The notes beneath the pieces are model-generated. The model saw only the letters and a program-made list of their open reading frames with translations, was not told the DNA's origin and made no database searches. 64,000 bases of DNA from Buddleja alternifolia (Eukaryota; Streptophyta; Magnoliopsida; Lamiales; Scrophulariaceae): positions 5,657,001 through 5,721,000 of the forward strand of contig CM033406.1 in NCBI GenBank assembly GCA_019426215.1. Direction: 5' to 3'. This document shows, in pieces, positions 31,624 to 44,222 of this stretch; position 1 is the stretch's first letter, and every line of letters starts with the position of its first letter. Both the position numbers and the translations under genes were made by a program.

Positions 31624-33129
31624 TGTTAGGAAATTTCATGTTAGATGTTTTGATGATGACAAGATAGGATTCAATGTTAGACCCCAAATAAAATGTAAGT
31701 TTATGCTTTCATAGATCATTGTATAAAGCGTTTAAAGAGTTTGTAATTTTGTTTAGGCTTGTAATTTTTATCCTCATAGATTTTAGACTAAGTCTTAGCG
31801 ACTGAATCAATAATAGAATTCTAGGTGAGTCTATTTGAGAAGAAGTTGAAGACCAGCGTCTGAAGTCAACCGAAGATGAAGATTCCTTCTTAGCGCCTGT
31901 CAAACGCTAAGAGACCGCAGTTCAGGATTCATGAATCAAGCGTTCAAATACTCAAGCGACTTATAGAAGATTCACCTGAAATAAATCCTCAAGTCATAAA
32001 GGACTTAAATGCAATCATTCAACGGGCATTTATTTCCAACGGGAAATAAATTCAAATTGCATTAAATGCCTGATAAGAGCATTAAATGTGATAAGCTACT
32101 GTGACTTGTGGACAAGCCTCCTTTTGACCAGACTGTCAGAACTTTCAGAGTTTTAGCTGCTCCCGTCCAATCGGTTCCAGCGAATTTTCAGGAATGTCAG
32201 ATTTTAGGTACAATCACGCGCTACGTGAAAGGCACGCTCCTACATGTGTCCAACGGACAGATCCCAAGATATTGCCTATAAATACCTTACTCCAGAAAAT
32301 AAAAAAAAATAGAACAACATCAAGAATATACGAGAAATTATTGCCAAAAATCCTACGTACATTCTTTCTGGAAAAAGCTTAGAAATTTCATAGCCAAAAC
32401 CTTTCAAGCTTTCTATCTACATTCCAGACAGTCACAAATATCTCAAATATCTTCCAAAGAAGAAATCCAAACTCCAACTGAGATATTCCAAGTTGTTTGA
32501 TCTTCTTTAAAACAAACAAAACCCTAGTGATAAACCTCAACTTTCATCTGAGTGAGAAAAGTTGTTGAAACCTTTCAGGCAGTATTTCTGAGTGAGAGAA
32601 GCTTGAAGAAGACGATCTTCATTGGTGCTGAAGTCTGTGTGATCAAGGAGCCCAAGATCATTTTCATCCATTACTATTTTGTAGAAGTTTCTGTGTGATC
32701 CTTTGATAATCATCATAGTAATTTCCTCCAAGTGAAAAAGGAGAAGAAGGACGTAGCTGGGATTACATCACCCAGTGAACCTTACAAATTATTGTGTCAT
32801 TTATTTTATTGTCTTATATTATTCACTTCATATTATTCTGAAAAAGACAAGTAAAATTGCAAAGCGATTAATTCAACTAAAAGAACGCTAAACATTATTT
32901 CCGCTGTGCTAACCCTGATTAAGCGATCTAAGCGTTGCCCTACTTTGGTAAACTGCTGAAATCACTAAGTCTAAGTTAACTATTCTGAAGCGTCTGACCC
33001 AAGCGCTCAGTTTTCCAAGCGTTCAAATTTCTAAAGTGATACGAAAATTTTGTGAAGTCGAAAAAGACTTCAGGGTCTATTCAACCCCCCCCCCCCCTCT
33101 AGACCCTTTCGTATGCCACTTGGGACCAC
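31624..33129 (+). repeat. 3' LTR of element A, end cut by the assembly gap
   Basis: Matches the 5' LTR from TGTTAGGAAATTTC to GGGACCAC, lacking only the last two bases before the run of N. About ten single-base differences from the 5' LTR were counted by eye (for example near 31682, 31810, 32130, 32418, 32523). The C-run near 33087 is longer than in the 5' copy. Confidence 0.93.
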
Positions 33130-33229
33130 NNNNNNNNNNNNNNNNNNNNNNNNNNNNNNNNNNNNNNNNNNNNNNNNNNNNNNNNNNNNNNNNNNNNNNN
33201 NNNNNNNNNNNNNNNNNNNNNNNNNNNNN
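33130..33229. other. Assembly gap, exactly 100 N
   Basis: One hundred N bases, the conventional size for a gap of unknown length. It falls between the last bases of element A's 3' LTR and the interior of element B's left LTR. The true content, including B's LTR terminus and the target duplications of both elements, is missing. Confidence 0.98.
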
Positions 33230-35292
33230 CCTAGGGCTTATCACGTATCATAGGCTTGCGCATCTTTGATTTGTTATTTAAACTTTAATAAAGAAGATCT
33301 TACCTTATTCGATTTTTCGTAAAAATCGAAGAGTTTCTTCTTCCTTAACGTAAGCTCCCTAGCTTGCTTCTCGTTCCTTGAATCAACTCCTTCGTTTTTC
33401 CCTTTGATGTAGATTTCGAATTCCTCCACCAAAAACGTCTTTGATCGGATTCTTGATTCACTTCAGAGACCCAAGTGTTTCTCCTCTAAAGTTGATCCAC
33501 ACCCGGATACCCACTCGTTTATAATCTTTAGCTAGGTTGATCTATAAACGTTTATTCTAACTCTAAGGAATAGTGTATGGGATTAAGGTGAAAGCAAAAA
33601 TTACTTCTCTAAGTATTTTGAAAGAATTCTTGAATTCAAGATCTTGATGAATAATCAAGAACTCAAGAACACTATATGAGAGAGAGGAAAAAGAAACGAT
33701 TTTTCTATGCAAGAGGAAAAAAAATTTTGGCTTCAAAAGTCATCATCTTATTTTCGTTCTCTACATGTCCTATATATAGGACTAGGTTCTTGCAATTCTT
33801 TTCCATGTAGAACTCTTATAATTAATCCTTTTCCATGTAGGAATAGAAGACTAATTAATTTCTAAATAGAACTCTTCTATTTTATTAGTTTCTTTCTCTC
33901 CAAGAAATCTATTTCCTTCTAGAAGAAAATTAATTAAACTCTTTAATTATTTTCCTCCACCAAATTTTCGACCAAGGCTAATAAAATAGTCTTTTAATAA
34001 TTAATCCACCATACTAGATTAATTAAAAGTCACTTCCAATTAAATTAAATGCTTTCTAGACTTAAGCTTAATTAAATTGATCTATCAACTTAATTAATTT
34101 ATCCAACTTGAATAAAAAAAGTCTTAATTAATTAATCTAATTAATTAATATATTAACTCAACTACTTTGAATAAATTTCCTTAGCTAAGAAATGGATTTG
34201 TCCGAGTATTGTGTGTGACCCTTTAGGTTCACCAACATACTAGTAATGGGTTCATAACCTTTATGATTTAGTTTGGACAATTAAATTGTCTCGATTAATT
34301 AAACAATTTAATTAACCATCTTATTATTTAATCTCCATTAAATATAAGATACCCATAAATCAAAGAAAAGTTTCTAGCTACTTATCTTGAAGACCTAGAT
34401 GTAGGCGATTCAAAGTGAACCTTTCCAATCGCGCATTCCATGCAAGTGAGATTCTTCCATCAACTAATTTCCCAATTGAATTAAGGATCGAGGAATCTTA
34501 TTGGTCGAGATCCTTATAAATTCAATCTTAATAATTCGAGTGTGTTTGACTAGTGATTAATTAATTCAAGAAACTCATTTCTCAATTAATTACTTACTTG
34601 CCTTGGCCAAGGACTGACTCAGTCAAACCACTTAGAATATTATAGGAAATTCACTTGTTCATCTAGACAAGTGATGGATCCTTTGTTGTCAACACCAACC
34701 TCCATATACGAGTCACTACACCAATCACCAGTCCATATGTGTCCTTGTAAAAGAACTGGCACAGGAGTCAAAGTGCAGTAAGTCAATATACAAGATTACT
34801 GTGATGACTCAAGTCAAAGAATTAATCTTGCACTATCGTGATTAAGAAACTCCTAATTCGACATATATAGAAATAATTCCAATTTAGGAAGTTTCAGTTA
34901 GGGTAATCAGTGAACTTGTTCTCAACAAGCACCCGCGTATGTGCATTTGTGTCAACTACACTAATGTCTATAAAACGAGACATTCTCTAATTAAGAGTGT
35001 GCATCATAGGCGCAAGTCTATCCGAATTATCAATGTCCCATCTTGATAATTCTATGACTTGGATAGTATTTAGAAATCACAGCCTTAGAAACTTGTTTAT
35101 GATATCCATCCAATGAGATATCAAGCCCCATAGCTATGTGTGAATTCTAGGGACTTCATCATACAGTTATAACGATATAAACATAAGATGAAGAAATGCC
35201 TTTTATTAATATAATGTAAAACGAAATTGTTTACTACAAGAATAGATAAAGAAAGCCTATCTAGGATTGGCTCACAGGGCACTATTCTAACA
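33230..35292 (-). repeat. 3' LTR of element B, outer end in the gap
   Basis: It corresponds to the right LTR from the GGGCTTATCACG word onward. It is about 18 bases shorter over the shared part, through many 1-4 base deletions and few substitutions. Its inner end is TTCTAACA at 35292, next to the polypurine tract. Confidence 0.92.
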
Positions 35293-35303
35293 ATCTCCCA
35301 CTT
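35293..35303 (-). other. Polypurine tract of element B
   Basis: AAGTGGGAGAT on the minus strand, directly before the TGTTAGAATAG start of the 3' LTR and close downstream of the gag-pol stop codon. Confidence 0.88.
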
Positions 35304-35306
35304 GCA

Positions 35307-38300
35307 CTAGAGCCAATCTCCTTGGTATTTTAGACCCATCTTCTCAAGATGTCCTTCTAATACATTACGAGACAAGGGCTTAGTTAGTGGATCCGCTATG
35401 TTCTCCGTTGTGTCGACTCTTTCCACGCGTACGTCGCCTCTACCAACAATCTCTCGGATCAGATGGTATCGCCTTTCTATGTGTTTGGATCTTTGATGAG
35501 ACCTCGGCTCCTTTGCTTGAGCAATGGCGCCATTATTGTCACAGTACAGAGGTACTGGATCGACAATGCTAGGGACTGCACCCAACCCTTGGATGAAGTT
35601 CCTAATCCAAACAGCTTCCTTTGCTGCATCAGATGCAGCTATGTATTCAGCCTCGGTTGTGGAATCCGCAGTAGTTTTCTGTTTGGAACTCTTCCAACTT
35701 ACTGCTCCACCATTGAGGGTGAATACAAATCCCGACATTGATTTCAAATCATCCACCTCAGATTGGAAACTAGAGTCAGTGAACCCTTCTAGTTTCAATT
35801 CTCCACCGCCGTATATCAAAAACAAGTCCTTAGTCCTTCTCAAGTACTTGAGGATTGTTTTCACGGCTACCCAGTGCAACTCACCTGGGTCGGACTGAAA
35901 ACGACTCACTACACTTAATGCATGAGCCACATCAGGCCTTGTACATAACATTGCATACATAATACTTCCTATGGCAGAAGCATATGGTACGCGAGCCATC
36001 CTATCTCGTTCCTGGGATGTCGAAGGACACATGGATCGAGAATACCGGATCCCATGACTCATAGGCAAGAATCCTTTCTTTGATTCCTCCATACTAAACC
36101 TTTTTAGCATTTTGTCTATGTACATTGACTGAGACAATCCTATCATCTTTCTTGATCTATCTCTATAGATTTTGATTCCTAAGATGTAGGATGCATCTCC
36201 TAAGTCTTTCATGGAGAATTTGGTGGATAACCATACTTTAGTCGATTGCATCATTCCTACATCATTCCCAATGAGTAGAATATCATCAACATAAAGTACT
36301 AAGAATGTCACTGCACTCCCACTGACTTTCTTGTACACACATGGTTCATCTTCGTTTTTAATGAAACCATACATCCTTATAGTTTCATCAAAACAGATGT
36401 TCCAACTTCGGGATGCTTGCTTTAGTCCATAAATGGACTTTTGGAGTTTGCAAACTTTTTGCTCACTCCCACTAGATATGAAACCTTCTGGTTGTTTCAT
36501 GTAAATCTCTTCCTCTATGTTTCCATTGAGGAAGGCGGTTTTCACATCCATCTGCCATATTTCATAATCATAATGAGCAGCTATTGCAAGCAAAATCCTA
36601 ATGGATTTAAGCATTGCTACTGGCGAAAAGGTTTCTTCATAGTCGATACCCTCTCTTTGAGTGTAACCTTTTGCCACTAGCCTAGCTTTATAGGTCACTA
36701 CCTCTCCATTTGCTCCAAGCTTTCGCTTATAGATCCACTTACAACCAATGGGTACTATACCCTCTGGTGGATCTACCAAGGTCCATACCTTGTTGGAGTA
36801 CATGGAGTCCATTTCAGATTCCATGGCACTTTGCCACTTCCCAGAATCAATATCACATATTGCTTCGTTGTAGCTTCTTGGATCTTCATCCACTTGAAGC
36901 TCCTCCTTATTACTTTCTAGTAATAGACCATACCTCTCAGGTGGCCCTCGGATCCTTTCGGATCTTCTCGGAGGTTGTGTGTTAGATATTTCAGTGTTTT
37001 CTTGTGTTTGTGTTTCCAAAGTTTGTGAGATAATTTGTGGTTCTTGAACTTCTTCAAGTTCTATGATCTCGCCCTTTCTATCTAATAGAAACTCCTTCTC
37101 TAAGAAGATGGCATTCCTTGAAACAAACACCTTTTGTTCCGATGGATCATAGAAGTAGTACCCCGCAGTTTCTTTAGGGTACCCCACAAATTTACATAAG
37201 CTAGACTTAGACTCTAACTTATCTCCCACTAGCCTTTTCACATAGGCTGAACATCCCCATACTCGAAGATATTTGTATGAGGCCGGTTTACCACGCCATA
37301 ACTCATAAGGCGTTTTGGGCACTGATTTGGAAGGCAATCTATTTAATAGATAAGCCGCAGTTTCTAAGGCATAACCCCAGAAAGATGGAGGAACTTCAGT
37401 GAAACTCATCATGGAACGGACCATATCCAATAAAGTCCTATTCCTTCGCTCAGACACCCCATTCAATTGTGGTGTTCCAGGCGGAGTCCACTGAGAGAGA
37501 ATCCCATTCTCTTTAAGATAACTAAGGAATTCGTCACTTAAGTATTCTCCTCCCCGATCAGATCGAAGAGTCTTAATACTATGACTTAGTTGTTTTTCTA
37601 CTTCATTCCTAAACTCTTTGAACTTTTCAAAAGCTTCAGATTTGTGCTTCATAAGGTACACATATCCGTACCGTGAATAATCATCGGTAAAAGTAATGAA
37701 GTAAGTACACCTTCCTTTAGTACTTATACTAAAAGGACCACAAACATCCGAATGGATCAAATCCAAAAGATGGGTGGCACGTTCCACTTGTCCTACAAAT
37801 GGTGACTTGGTCATTTTTCCTTTAAGACAAGATTCACAAGCAGGCATGGTTTCCTCTTCCTTAAGGTCGAGTACACCTTCCTTTGCCAATTTGTGCATTC
37901 TTTCTTTGGAAATATGTCCTAGTCTAGCATGCCACATTAGTGTACTGTTTAAGTTATCTTGTTTTCTTTTGTTACTATGTTGAATGTGAAAGACGGAATT
38001 AATTGGTTGAACAGTGTATAAACAATTCGTCAAAGTACTAGTAAAAAGTAAAGAACAATTTTTAATAATGGAACACTTTCCATCTTTTATTAAAAACTCA
38101 AAACCCTCTCCATCTAAAACAGGGATGGAGATAATGTTCTTTATTATACTAGAAACATAAAGACAATTATTTAAAACTATTCTAATGCCGTCGCCTAATG
38201 CCAGGTTGACCGTTCCTATCGCTGTGGCAGCAACTTTTGCTCCATTGCCAAGTCTCAGAACGATCTCATCCTTTCCTAGCATCCTACTTCTTGTCATTGC

Positions 38301-39209
38301 CTGCAAATTATTGCAAAGATGTGATGCACAACCGGTATCTAATACCCAAGAAGTATCGTTAACAGATAAGTTAACTTCAACATAAAACATACCCTTGGTC
38401 TCACCTAGGGTCGCAAGGTACTCCTTGCAGTTCCTCTTCCAATGCCCTGGTTTACCGCAATGGAAACAATCACCCTTATCTTTATCAGCTTTAACCTTCT
38501 TGACCCCACCTTTAGCTTTTAGCTTCTTGTTCTTTTGGGAACTTTTCCCTTTCCCTTTCTTTGGCCTTTTAGCCTTAGAATGGGCAGAACTCACAAGTAG
38601 GACTGGCTTGTCCTTCTTGATGGTGGCTTCTGCAGTCCTTAACATGCTTAACAAGTCAGGCAAGGTCGCCTCCAGACTGTTCATGTTAAAGTTGACCACA
38701 AATTGATCGAATGTGCTAGGCAAGGATTGAAGTACTAAGTCCACTGAGAGTTCATTGTCTAGAAAAATGTCAAGACTTGCGAGCTTCTCAATGAGCCCAA
38801 TCATCTTAAGCACATGTTCTTGGACATTTGACCCCTCAGTCATACGAGCTCTAAAAAGCTCTTTAGACACTAAGTACCTTTCCCTCCTAGACTTTTCACC
38901 ATACAACTCTTGTAAGTGTTTGAAAATATCAGCAGCACTTGCCATATTTTCGTGTTGCTTTTGCAACTCATTCGACATTGATGCAAGCATCGTGCACCTT
39001 GCTTGGAGGTCATCGTTTAACCATCTCTTATGGGTTTCGATTTCCTCCTCCTCAGCATCCTCGGGTAGAGTCGAGAGGGGTGCATCAGTCAAGACATAGG
39101 CTCTATTCTCAGAGTTGAGCACTATCTTAAGGTTTCTAAGCCAATCAGAATAGTTGGGTCCAGTGAGTTTGTTTGTGTCGAGAATTGTGGAAAGCGGGTT
39201 CTTAGCCAT
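35307..39209 (-). CDS. gag-pol: Gag-pol polyprotein of element B, intact
   Basis: 1300 codons without interruption. Order: gag ([17 protein letters not shown] near residue 15, then [16 protein letters not shown]), one CCHC knuckle ([14 protein letters not shown], about 248), protease ([12 protein letters not shown], about 288), integrase with an HxxxH/CxxC head ([19 protein letters not shown]) and core residues in [20 protein letters not shown] and [12 protein letters not shown], reverse transcriptase ([21 protein letters not shown]) and RNase H ([28 protein letters not shown]). All expected catalytic motifs can be seen. Translation of a single polyprotein followed by protease cleavage is the usual mode. 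Start at ATG 39209, the first methionine of the frame, with [15 protein letters not shown] typical of gag. Confidence 0.95.
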   Translation of the reverse strand: MAKNPLSTILDTNKLTGPNYSDWLRNLKIVLNSENRAYVLTDAPLSTLPEDAEEEEIETHKRWLNDDLQARCTMLASMSNELQKQHENMASAADIFKHLQELYGEKSRRERYLVSKELFRARMTEGSNVQEHVLKMIGLIEKLASLDIFLDNELSVDLVLQSLPSTFDQFVVNFNMNSLEATLPDLLSMLRTAEATIKKDKPVLLVSSAHSKAKRPKKGKGKSSQKNKKLKAKGGVKKVKADKDKGDCFHCGKPGHWKRNCKEYLATLGETKGMFYVEVNLSVNDTSWVLDTGCASHLCNNLQAMTRSRMLGKDEIVLRLGNGAKVAATAIGTVNLALGDGIRIVLNNCLYVSSIIKNIISIPVLDGEGFEFLIKDGKCSIIKNCSLLFTSTLTNCLYTVQPINSVFHIQHSNKRKQDNLNSTLMWHARLGHISKERMHKLAKEGVLDLKEEETMPACESCLKGKMTKSPFVGQVERATHLLDLIHSDVCGPFSISTKGRCTYFITFTDDYSRYGYVYLMKHKSEAFEKFKEFRNEVEKQLSHSIKTLRSDRGGEYLSDEFLSYLKENGILSQWTPPGTPQLNGVSERRNRTLLDMVRSMMSFTEVPPSFWGYALETAAYLLNRLPSKSVPKTPYELWRGKPASYKYLRVWGCSAYVKRLVGDKLESKSSLCKFVGYPKETAGYYFYDPSEQKVFVSRNAIFLEKEFLLDRKGEIIELEEVQEPQIISQTLETQTQENTEISNTQPPRRSERIRGPPERYGLLLESNKEELQVDEDPRSYNEAICDIDSGKWQSAMESEMDSMYSNKVWTLVDPPEGIVPIGCKWIYKRKLGANGEVVTYKARLVAKGYTQREGIDYEETFSPVAMLKSIRILLAIAAHYDYEIWQMDVKTAFLNGNIEEEIYMKQPEGFISSGSEQKVCKLQKSIYGLKQASRSWNICFDETIRMYGFIKNEDEPCVYKKVSGSAVTFLVLYVDDILLIGNDVGMMQSTKVWLSTKFSMKDLGDASYILGIKIYRDRSRKMIGLSQSMYIDKMLKRFSMEESKKGFLPMSHGIRYSRSMCPSTSQERDRMARVPYASAIGSIMYAMLCTRPDVAHALSVVSRFQSDPGELHWVAVKTILKYLRRTKDLFLIYGGGELKLEGFTDSSFQSEVDDLKSMSGFVFTLNGGAVSWKSSKQKTTADSTTEAEYIAASDAAKEAVWIRNFIQGLGAVPSIVDPVPLYCDNNGAIAQAKEPRSHQRSKHIERRYHLIREIVGRGDVRVERVDTTENIADPLTKPLSRNVLEGHLEKMGLKYQGDWL

Positions 39210-40984
39210 CTTAGATATCTAGTTATCTACAAATTAAAGCGAAACGGAGATTAAGAAGATGTTTAATACATTATGTGTAGATATGATTTTAAGGTCTTTT
39301 AATCATAAATTACCTCCCACTATTTAATTCAAATTCAATAACCCTCATTAAAGAATTCGAGAAAAACAATTTTTCTTAGTGAGTTTGAAGTCCGATTTAA
39401 TTATTACATACCCCAATTTTATGGACACATACATAATAATTAAAAAGGTAGACAACACTTATCAATTACATCCCCATGTAACCCTCAATTATTTTACCTC
39501 ATGTTTTACATGGACCTCAATTTTATGCGCCCCCATGTTACTCCTATGTTAAGTTAGACCCATCAAACCTACATGTAAATGACCTACCCAAAAAGTTCCA
39601 CTTGCAATGGTCAACTTAGAGGATAAATTACCCATGTGCATCTCTATGCTTAGTAATAATCACGGCTTTCTCATTATAGAAAGTCCCACTTGCAATGGTC
39701 GACTAATCTACATAAGTAGCACCGACATGCTATTACTTTTGATGGTAGGCATGGAATATTAAACCCCGTTTAATTTTATCCCATATTAACTTAAAATTAA
39801 AATCATTAAGATTTTATAAACTTATCTAATAAGTAAGGGATTTTAGTATATTATGAAAAGGTCTCATCGCTTCGATTATCTTATCTAAGTCTCTATCCTA
39901 AACATGCCCAACATCACATGAAAGGAAATATAAAAGATAAGCATAACCAAAAAACATGTATCTAATACATAGAATCATGCATCTCATACATTAAATCATG
40001 CATCTCATACATAAAATATAACATGGATATTTTGGGCCATATCTAAATCGATCCTATCTAGAGCCATCAAGGATCGAACGCCGGCAAGGCTAATAATAAA
40101 TAACGAAAAGTAAACATGCTTGTACAATTCTAATGGCCTCAAAATTCCATCATGCATATCAACTCATGAAAGCATATGTAAATTCTTAATTTACCAAATA
40201 TTCTTCATAAATTAAATCAATTCGGGGTTTCTCAATAAAACTTGATTTTTCCAAAAATAAATAATTCAAAACACCTTTTAAATAAAATAAACTTTTAGGA
40301 AAAATAAAATTTCCGAAACAGGTTGGACTGTTTCCTTGCTATGTGCATATATACATGTGTATGCCCATGTCATGATACCACTCATGATATTGGATTCCAA
40401 ATCCATGGAAAATTAATTCCACCGCCACTTGAATTCTTAAACATGCAAATACATAGTTGCTGTTCACGTAAATTAGCTAATGAATATTCTCAATTCTCAA
40501 TTGCATGGGAAACATTTACCCATGTTATCTTTGCTGAAAAACCTTTCTTCACAAGTCAAAGGTATAATTTTCCCATATGGCAGTACTCTCACAGAAACAA
40601 CACACGTGCACAGTTAGGCTAAATATTGTGCAATTCTAAATTGCATATTTACTTATACATTTAAAATCAAATTAAAACATATAAGATTTGACTTTAAGCC
40701 AATTTGGGACTCCAAGTTTTATCCATAACCAATTATAATCGAAATTCCAAATTTCAATATCAAACATCAACCAGCACGGCTACACACACGCACATTATTT
40801 GATTTGAATGTAATCTCATTACATAGAATTATTCTTCAGATTTAAACATCCCTTAAAAACTGAAAATAATTGTTTTTATGAAAATCCCCAAATCAATAAA
40901 ATTTATGAATTTAATAATTTTAAACGTGCATCACATGTAACGATTAAAAAAAATGGATCATGCATAACGATGCGCGAGCCTTAG
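39210..40984 (-). other. Leader region of element B
   Basis: About 1.8 kb between the primer site and gag, without a credible gene. It contains short repeats: AATCATGCATCTCATACAT units at 39970-40016 and two CCACTTGCAATGGTC copies near 39598 and 39684. The leader probably holds packaging or dimerisation signals, but none can be identified. Confidence 0.55.
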
Positions 40985-40996
40985 GCTCTGATACCA
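40985..40996 (-). other. Primer binding site of element B
   Basis: TGGTATCAGAGC on the minus strand, one base inside the 5' LTR, complementary to the end of initiator methionine tRNA. Confidence 0.92.
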
Positions 40997-40997
40997 C

Positions 40998-43168
40998 TGT
41001 TGGGAAATATACATGTAGCCCGACTAAGCACAGCGGAAAATTAAAATTTTAGTTTCTAGGATTTAAACATGCGAGTTTATTAATCCTACGGGCTTATCAC
41101 GTATCATAGGCTTGCGCATCTTTGATTTGTTATTTAAAGCTTTAATAAAGAAGATCTTACCTTATTCGATTTTTCGTAAAAATCGAAGAGTTTCTTCTTC
41201 CTTAACGTAAGCTCCCTAGCTTGCTTCTCGTTCCTTGAATCAACTCCTTCGTTTTTCCCTTTGATGTAGATTTCGAATTCCTCCACCAAAAACGTCTTTG
41301 ATCGGATTCTTGATTCACTTCAGAGACCCAAGTGTTTCTCCTCTAAAGTTGATCCACACCCCGGATACCCACTCGTTTATAATCTTTAGCTAGGTTGATC
41401 TATAAACGTTTATTCTAACTCTAAGGAATAGTGTATGGGATTAAGGTGAAAGCAAAAATTACTTCTCTAAGTATTTTGGAAGAATTCTTGAATTCAAGAT
41501 CTTGATGAATAATCAAGAACTCAAGAACACTATATGAGAGAGAGGAAAAAGAAACGATTTTTCTATGCAAGAGGAACAAAAATTTTGGCTTCAAAAGTCA
41601 TCTTCTTATTTTCGTTCTCTACATGTCCTATATATAGGACTAGGTTCTTGCAATTCTTTTCCATGTAGAACTCTTATACATTAATCCTTTTCCATGTAGG
41701 AATAGAAGACTAATTAATTTCTAAATAGAACTCTTCTATTTTAATTAGTTTCCTTTCTCTCCAAGAAATCTTATTTCCTTCTAGAAGAAAATTAATTAAA
41801 CTCTTTAATTATTTTCCTCCACCAAATTTTCGACCAAGGCTTAATAAAATAGTCTTTTAATAATTAATCCACCATACTAGATTAATTAAAAGTCACTTCC
41901 AATTAAATTAAATGCTTTCTAGACTTAAGCTTAATTAAATTGATCTTATCAACTTAATTAATTTATTTATCCAACACTTGAATAAATAAAAGTCTTAATT
42001 AATTAATCTAATTAATTAATATATTAACTCAACTACTTTGAATTAAATTTCCTTAGCTAAGAAATGGATTTGTCCGAGTATTGTGTGTGACCCTTTAGGT
42101 TCACCAACATACTAGTAATGGGTTCATAACCTTTATGATTTAGTTTGGACAATTAAATTGTCTCGATTAATTAAACTAATTTTAATTAACCATCTTATTA
42201 TTTAATCTCCATTAAATATAAGATACCCATAAATCAAAGAAAAGTTTCTAGCTACTTATCTTGAAGACCTAGATGTAGGCGATTCAAAGTGAACCTTTCC
42301 AATCGCGCATTCCATGCAAGTGAGATTCTTCCATCAACTAATTTCCCAATTGAATTAAGGATCGAGGAATCTTATTGGTCGAGATCCTTATAAATTCAAT
42401 CTTAATAATTCGAGTGTGTTTGACTAGTGATTAATTAATTCAAGAAACTCATTTCTCAATTAATTACTTACTTGCCTTGGCCAAGGACTGACTCAGTCAA
42501 ACCACTTAGAATATTATAGGAAATTCACTTGTTCATCTAGACAAGTGATGGATCCTTTGTTGTCAACACCAACCTCCATATACGAGTCACTACACCCAAT
42601 CACCAGTCCATATGTGTCCTTGTAAAAGAACTGGCACAGGAGTCAAAGTGCAGTAAGTCAATATACAAGATTACTGTGATGACTCAAGTCAAAGAATTAA
42701 TCTTGCACTATCGTGATTAAGAAACTCCTAATTCGACATATATAGAAATAATTCCAATTTAGGAAGTTTCAGTTAGGGTAATCAGTGAACTTGTTCTCAA
42801 CAAGCACCCGCGTATGTGCATTTGTGTCAACTACACTAATGTCTATAAAACGAGACATTCTCTAATTAAGAGTGTGCATCATAGGCGCAAGTCTATCCGA
42901 ATTATCAATGTCCCATCTTGATAATTCTATGACTTGGATAGTATTTAGAAATCACAGCCTTAGAAACTTGTTTTATGATATCCATCCAATGAGATATCAA
43001 GCCCCATAGCTATGTGTGAATTCTAGGGACTTCATCATACAGTTATAACGATATAAACATAAGATGAAGAAATGCCTTTTATTAATATAATGTAAAACGA
43101 AATTGTTTACTACAAGAATAGATAAATAAAGCCTATCTAGGATTGGCTCACAGGGCACTATTCTAACA
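40998..43168 (-). repeat. 5' LTR of element B
   Basis: 2171 bp, TGTTGGGAAATATAC to TTCTAACA on the plus strand (so TGTTAGAATAG to CCCAACA in element sense). Full copy; it serves as reference for the damaged left LTR. A TATATATAGG word near 41629 on the plus strand may belong to the core promoter region, but this is uncertain. Confidence 0.94.
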
Positions 43169-44060
43169 GTACTTTGTGGGGTAATGTGTTGAATTCAGAT
43201 ATTGATGTCTTGTTTAGTTGAATTTAGATGTTTTATGTGTGGTGATTTTATTTTAGTATATTGGTTGTGCATATGTTTAGTATGTTGAATTTAGATGTTA
43301 TTGTCATATTATTGGACAATTATCATGGCCCAAATGCTAAAAAAACTATTATTGGACAATTATCATGGCCCAAAAGCTAAAAAAAGGATGTTGAAATTTT
43401 TTGGCACAAATGGGTTAATCGGAAAATAACTGAAACGAATTAAAACCGAACCGAACCGTTACATTTCGGTTCTGTTTCGGTTCCGGATTTTTTCGAACCG
43501 AAATTTCGGTTAATCGAACTTTCGGTTCGGTTTCGATTCAGTTAACCGAAATGACCACCCCTATGTAAATGTGAGGCATCACATCCTACTAAAAATGGAG
43601 GCCCACACACGAATGACTATGATATTGTGATGTTTTAACTAGGTTTTGGGATTTGTTAAGCATTATATTCAATACGTATCCATTTAGTTAGAGGTCATAT
43701 TTAGGAGATGTCGGATCCTAAGACAATTATAATCGTTCCTCATGTGATGAAGTTCACATGGTTCATCACACACGAGTAATTGATTTTAATTATATTAAGA
43801 TTTGTTGTGATGCCTCGTGCACATAGAAAAAGTCGAATAAATTGCAATCTAAAAGCATTCATCAAAAAACTCATATGCGTTTATTGGATATATATTTTAA
43901 ACAAATGGTCGAGACCTTAAATTCAGAGTGCTGTCAATAAGTTTGGAGGCATGTCTCTTATCCAAATGACTTGTGGGCCTGTGGCTTGACATTTGGAGTG
44001 CTAAAAGCTCCTTAAAATGACTCGTCCGCATTTATGTAATTCATCAATTTAGTGGATGTG
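43169..44060. other. AT-rich host or old repeat DNA with a CCGAA-rich stretch
   Basis: No gene is seen. A 40-bp unit containing TTGGACAATTATCATGGCCC occurs twice in tandem (43309-43388). From 43430 to 43560 the DNA is made of AACCGAACCG and TTCGGTT words that can fold back and end in TGACCACCCCT, like the terminus of a common plant TIR repeat; the other end is missing. Confidence 0.45.
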
Positions 44061-44074
44061 AATTACACATTGAA

Positions 44075-44222
44075 CTTTATTTTGTTGGACTTTCCCCAAT
44101 GTAGTTTCTATTTTGTTGGATGTTGTAGTGTCAAGTTTTTTAGTGTAGTTTTGTTTGTAATCGGGAGTTTTCCCATCGTTATTGCTTAATGGAATGAAAT
44201 TTATTTATAAAAAAAAATAAAA
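44075..44222 (+). mobile_element. Short retroposon with poly(A) tail (5'-truncated LINE or SINE)
   Basis: A 148-bp insertion ending in an A-rich tail (TTTATAAAAAAAAATAAAAA) and flanked by AATTACACATTGAA at 44061-44074 and 44223-44236, a perfect 14-bp target-site duplication. Poly(A) plus a duplication of this length is the hallmark of target-primed reverse transcription. The body (GTAATCGGGAG, TTAATGGAATGAAATTTATTTAT) resembles 3' ends of plant L1 LINEs; no reading frame remains. Confidence 0.85.

Larger units (their letters stand above)
19116..33129 (+). mobile_element. Element A: near-complete Sirevirus-type Ty1/Copia retrotransposon
   Basis: About 14 kb: 5' LTR, tRNA-iMet-type primer site, gag, pol in Copia order (protease, integrase, reverse transcriptase, RNase H), a long third gene, polypurine tract and 3' LTR. 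The long gag with an Asp/Tyr tract, the large extra gene after pol and the LTR layout fit the Sirevirus (SIRE/Maximus) lineage. The two LTRs differ at only about ten positions over 1.5 kb by eye, so the insertion is young. GAGAT (19111-19115) would be the 5-bp target duplication; its partner should follow the 3' LTR but falls in the assembly gap. Pol carries a nonsense codon and a frameshift and the third gene a 10-bp deletion, so this copy is not autonomous. Confidence 0.93.
33230..43168 (-). mobile_element. Element B: Ty1/Copia retrotransposon with intact gag-pol
   Basis: In minus orientation: 5' LTR 43168-40998, primer site 40996-40985, a leader of about 1.8 kb, one gag-pol frame 39209-35307, polypurine tract 35303-35293 and 3' LTR from 35292 into the gap. 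It is a different Copia lineage from A, C, D and E: short gag, one continuous frame, no third gene, 2.17-kb LTRs. GTACT at 43169-43173 would be the target duplication on the right; its partner is hidden. With an uninterrupted polyprotein and near-identical LTRs it could still be autonomous. The exact lineage is not assigned; Angela/Tork-like is possible. Confidence 0.93.

Noticed and set aside
36441..39099. Plus-strand open frames across element B (such as 38395-38706 and 38755-39099)
   Set aside because: They are antisense shadows of the intact gag-pol on the minus strand.
43430..43562. CCGAA-rich stretch as a CRISPR-like or regulatory array
   Set aside because: The words are irregularly spaced and fold back; this fits the remains of a plant TIR repeat, and CRISPR arrays are not expected in plant nuclear DNA.
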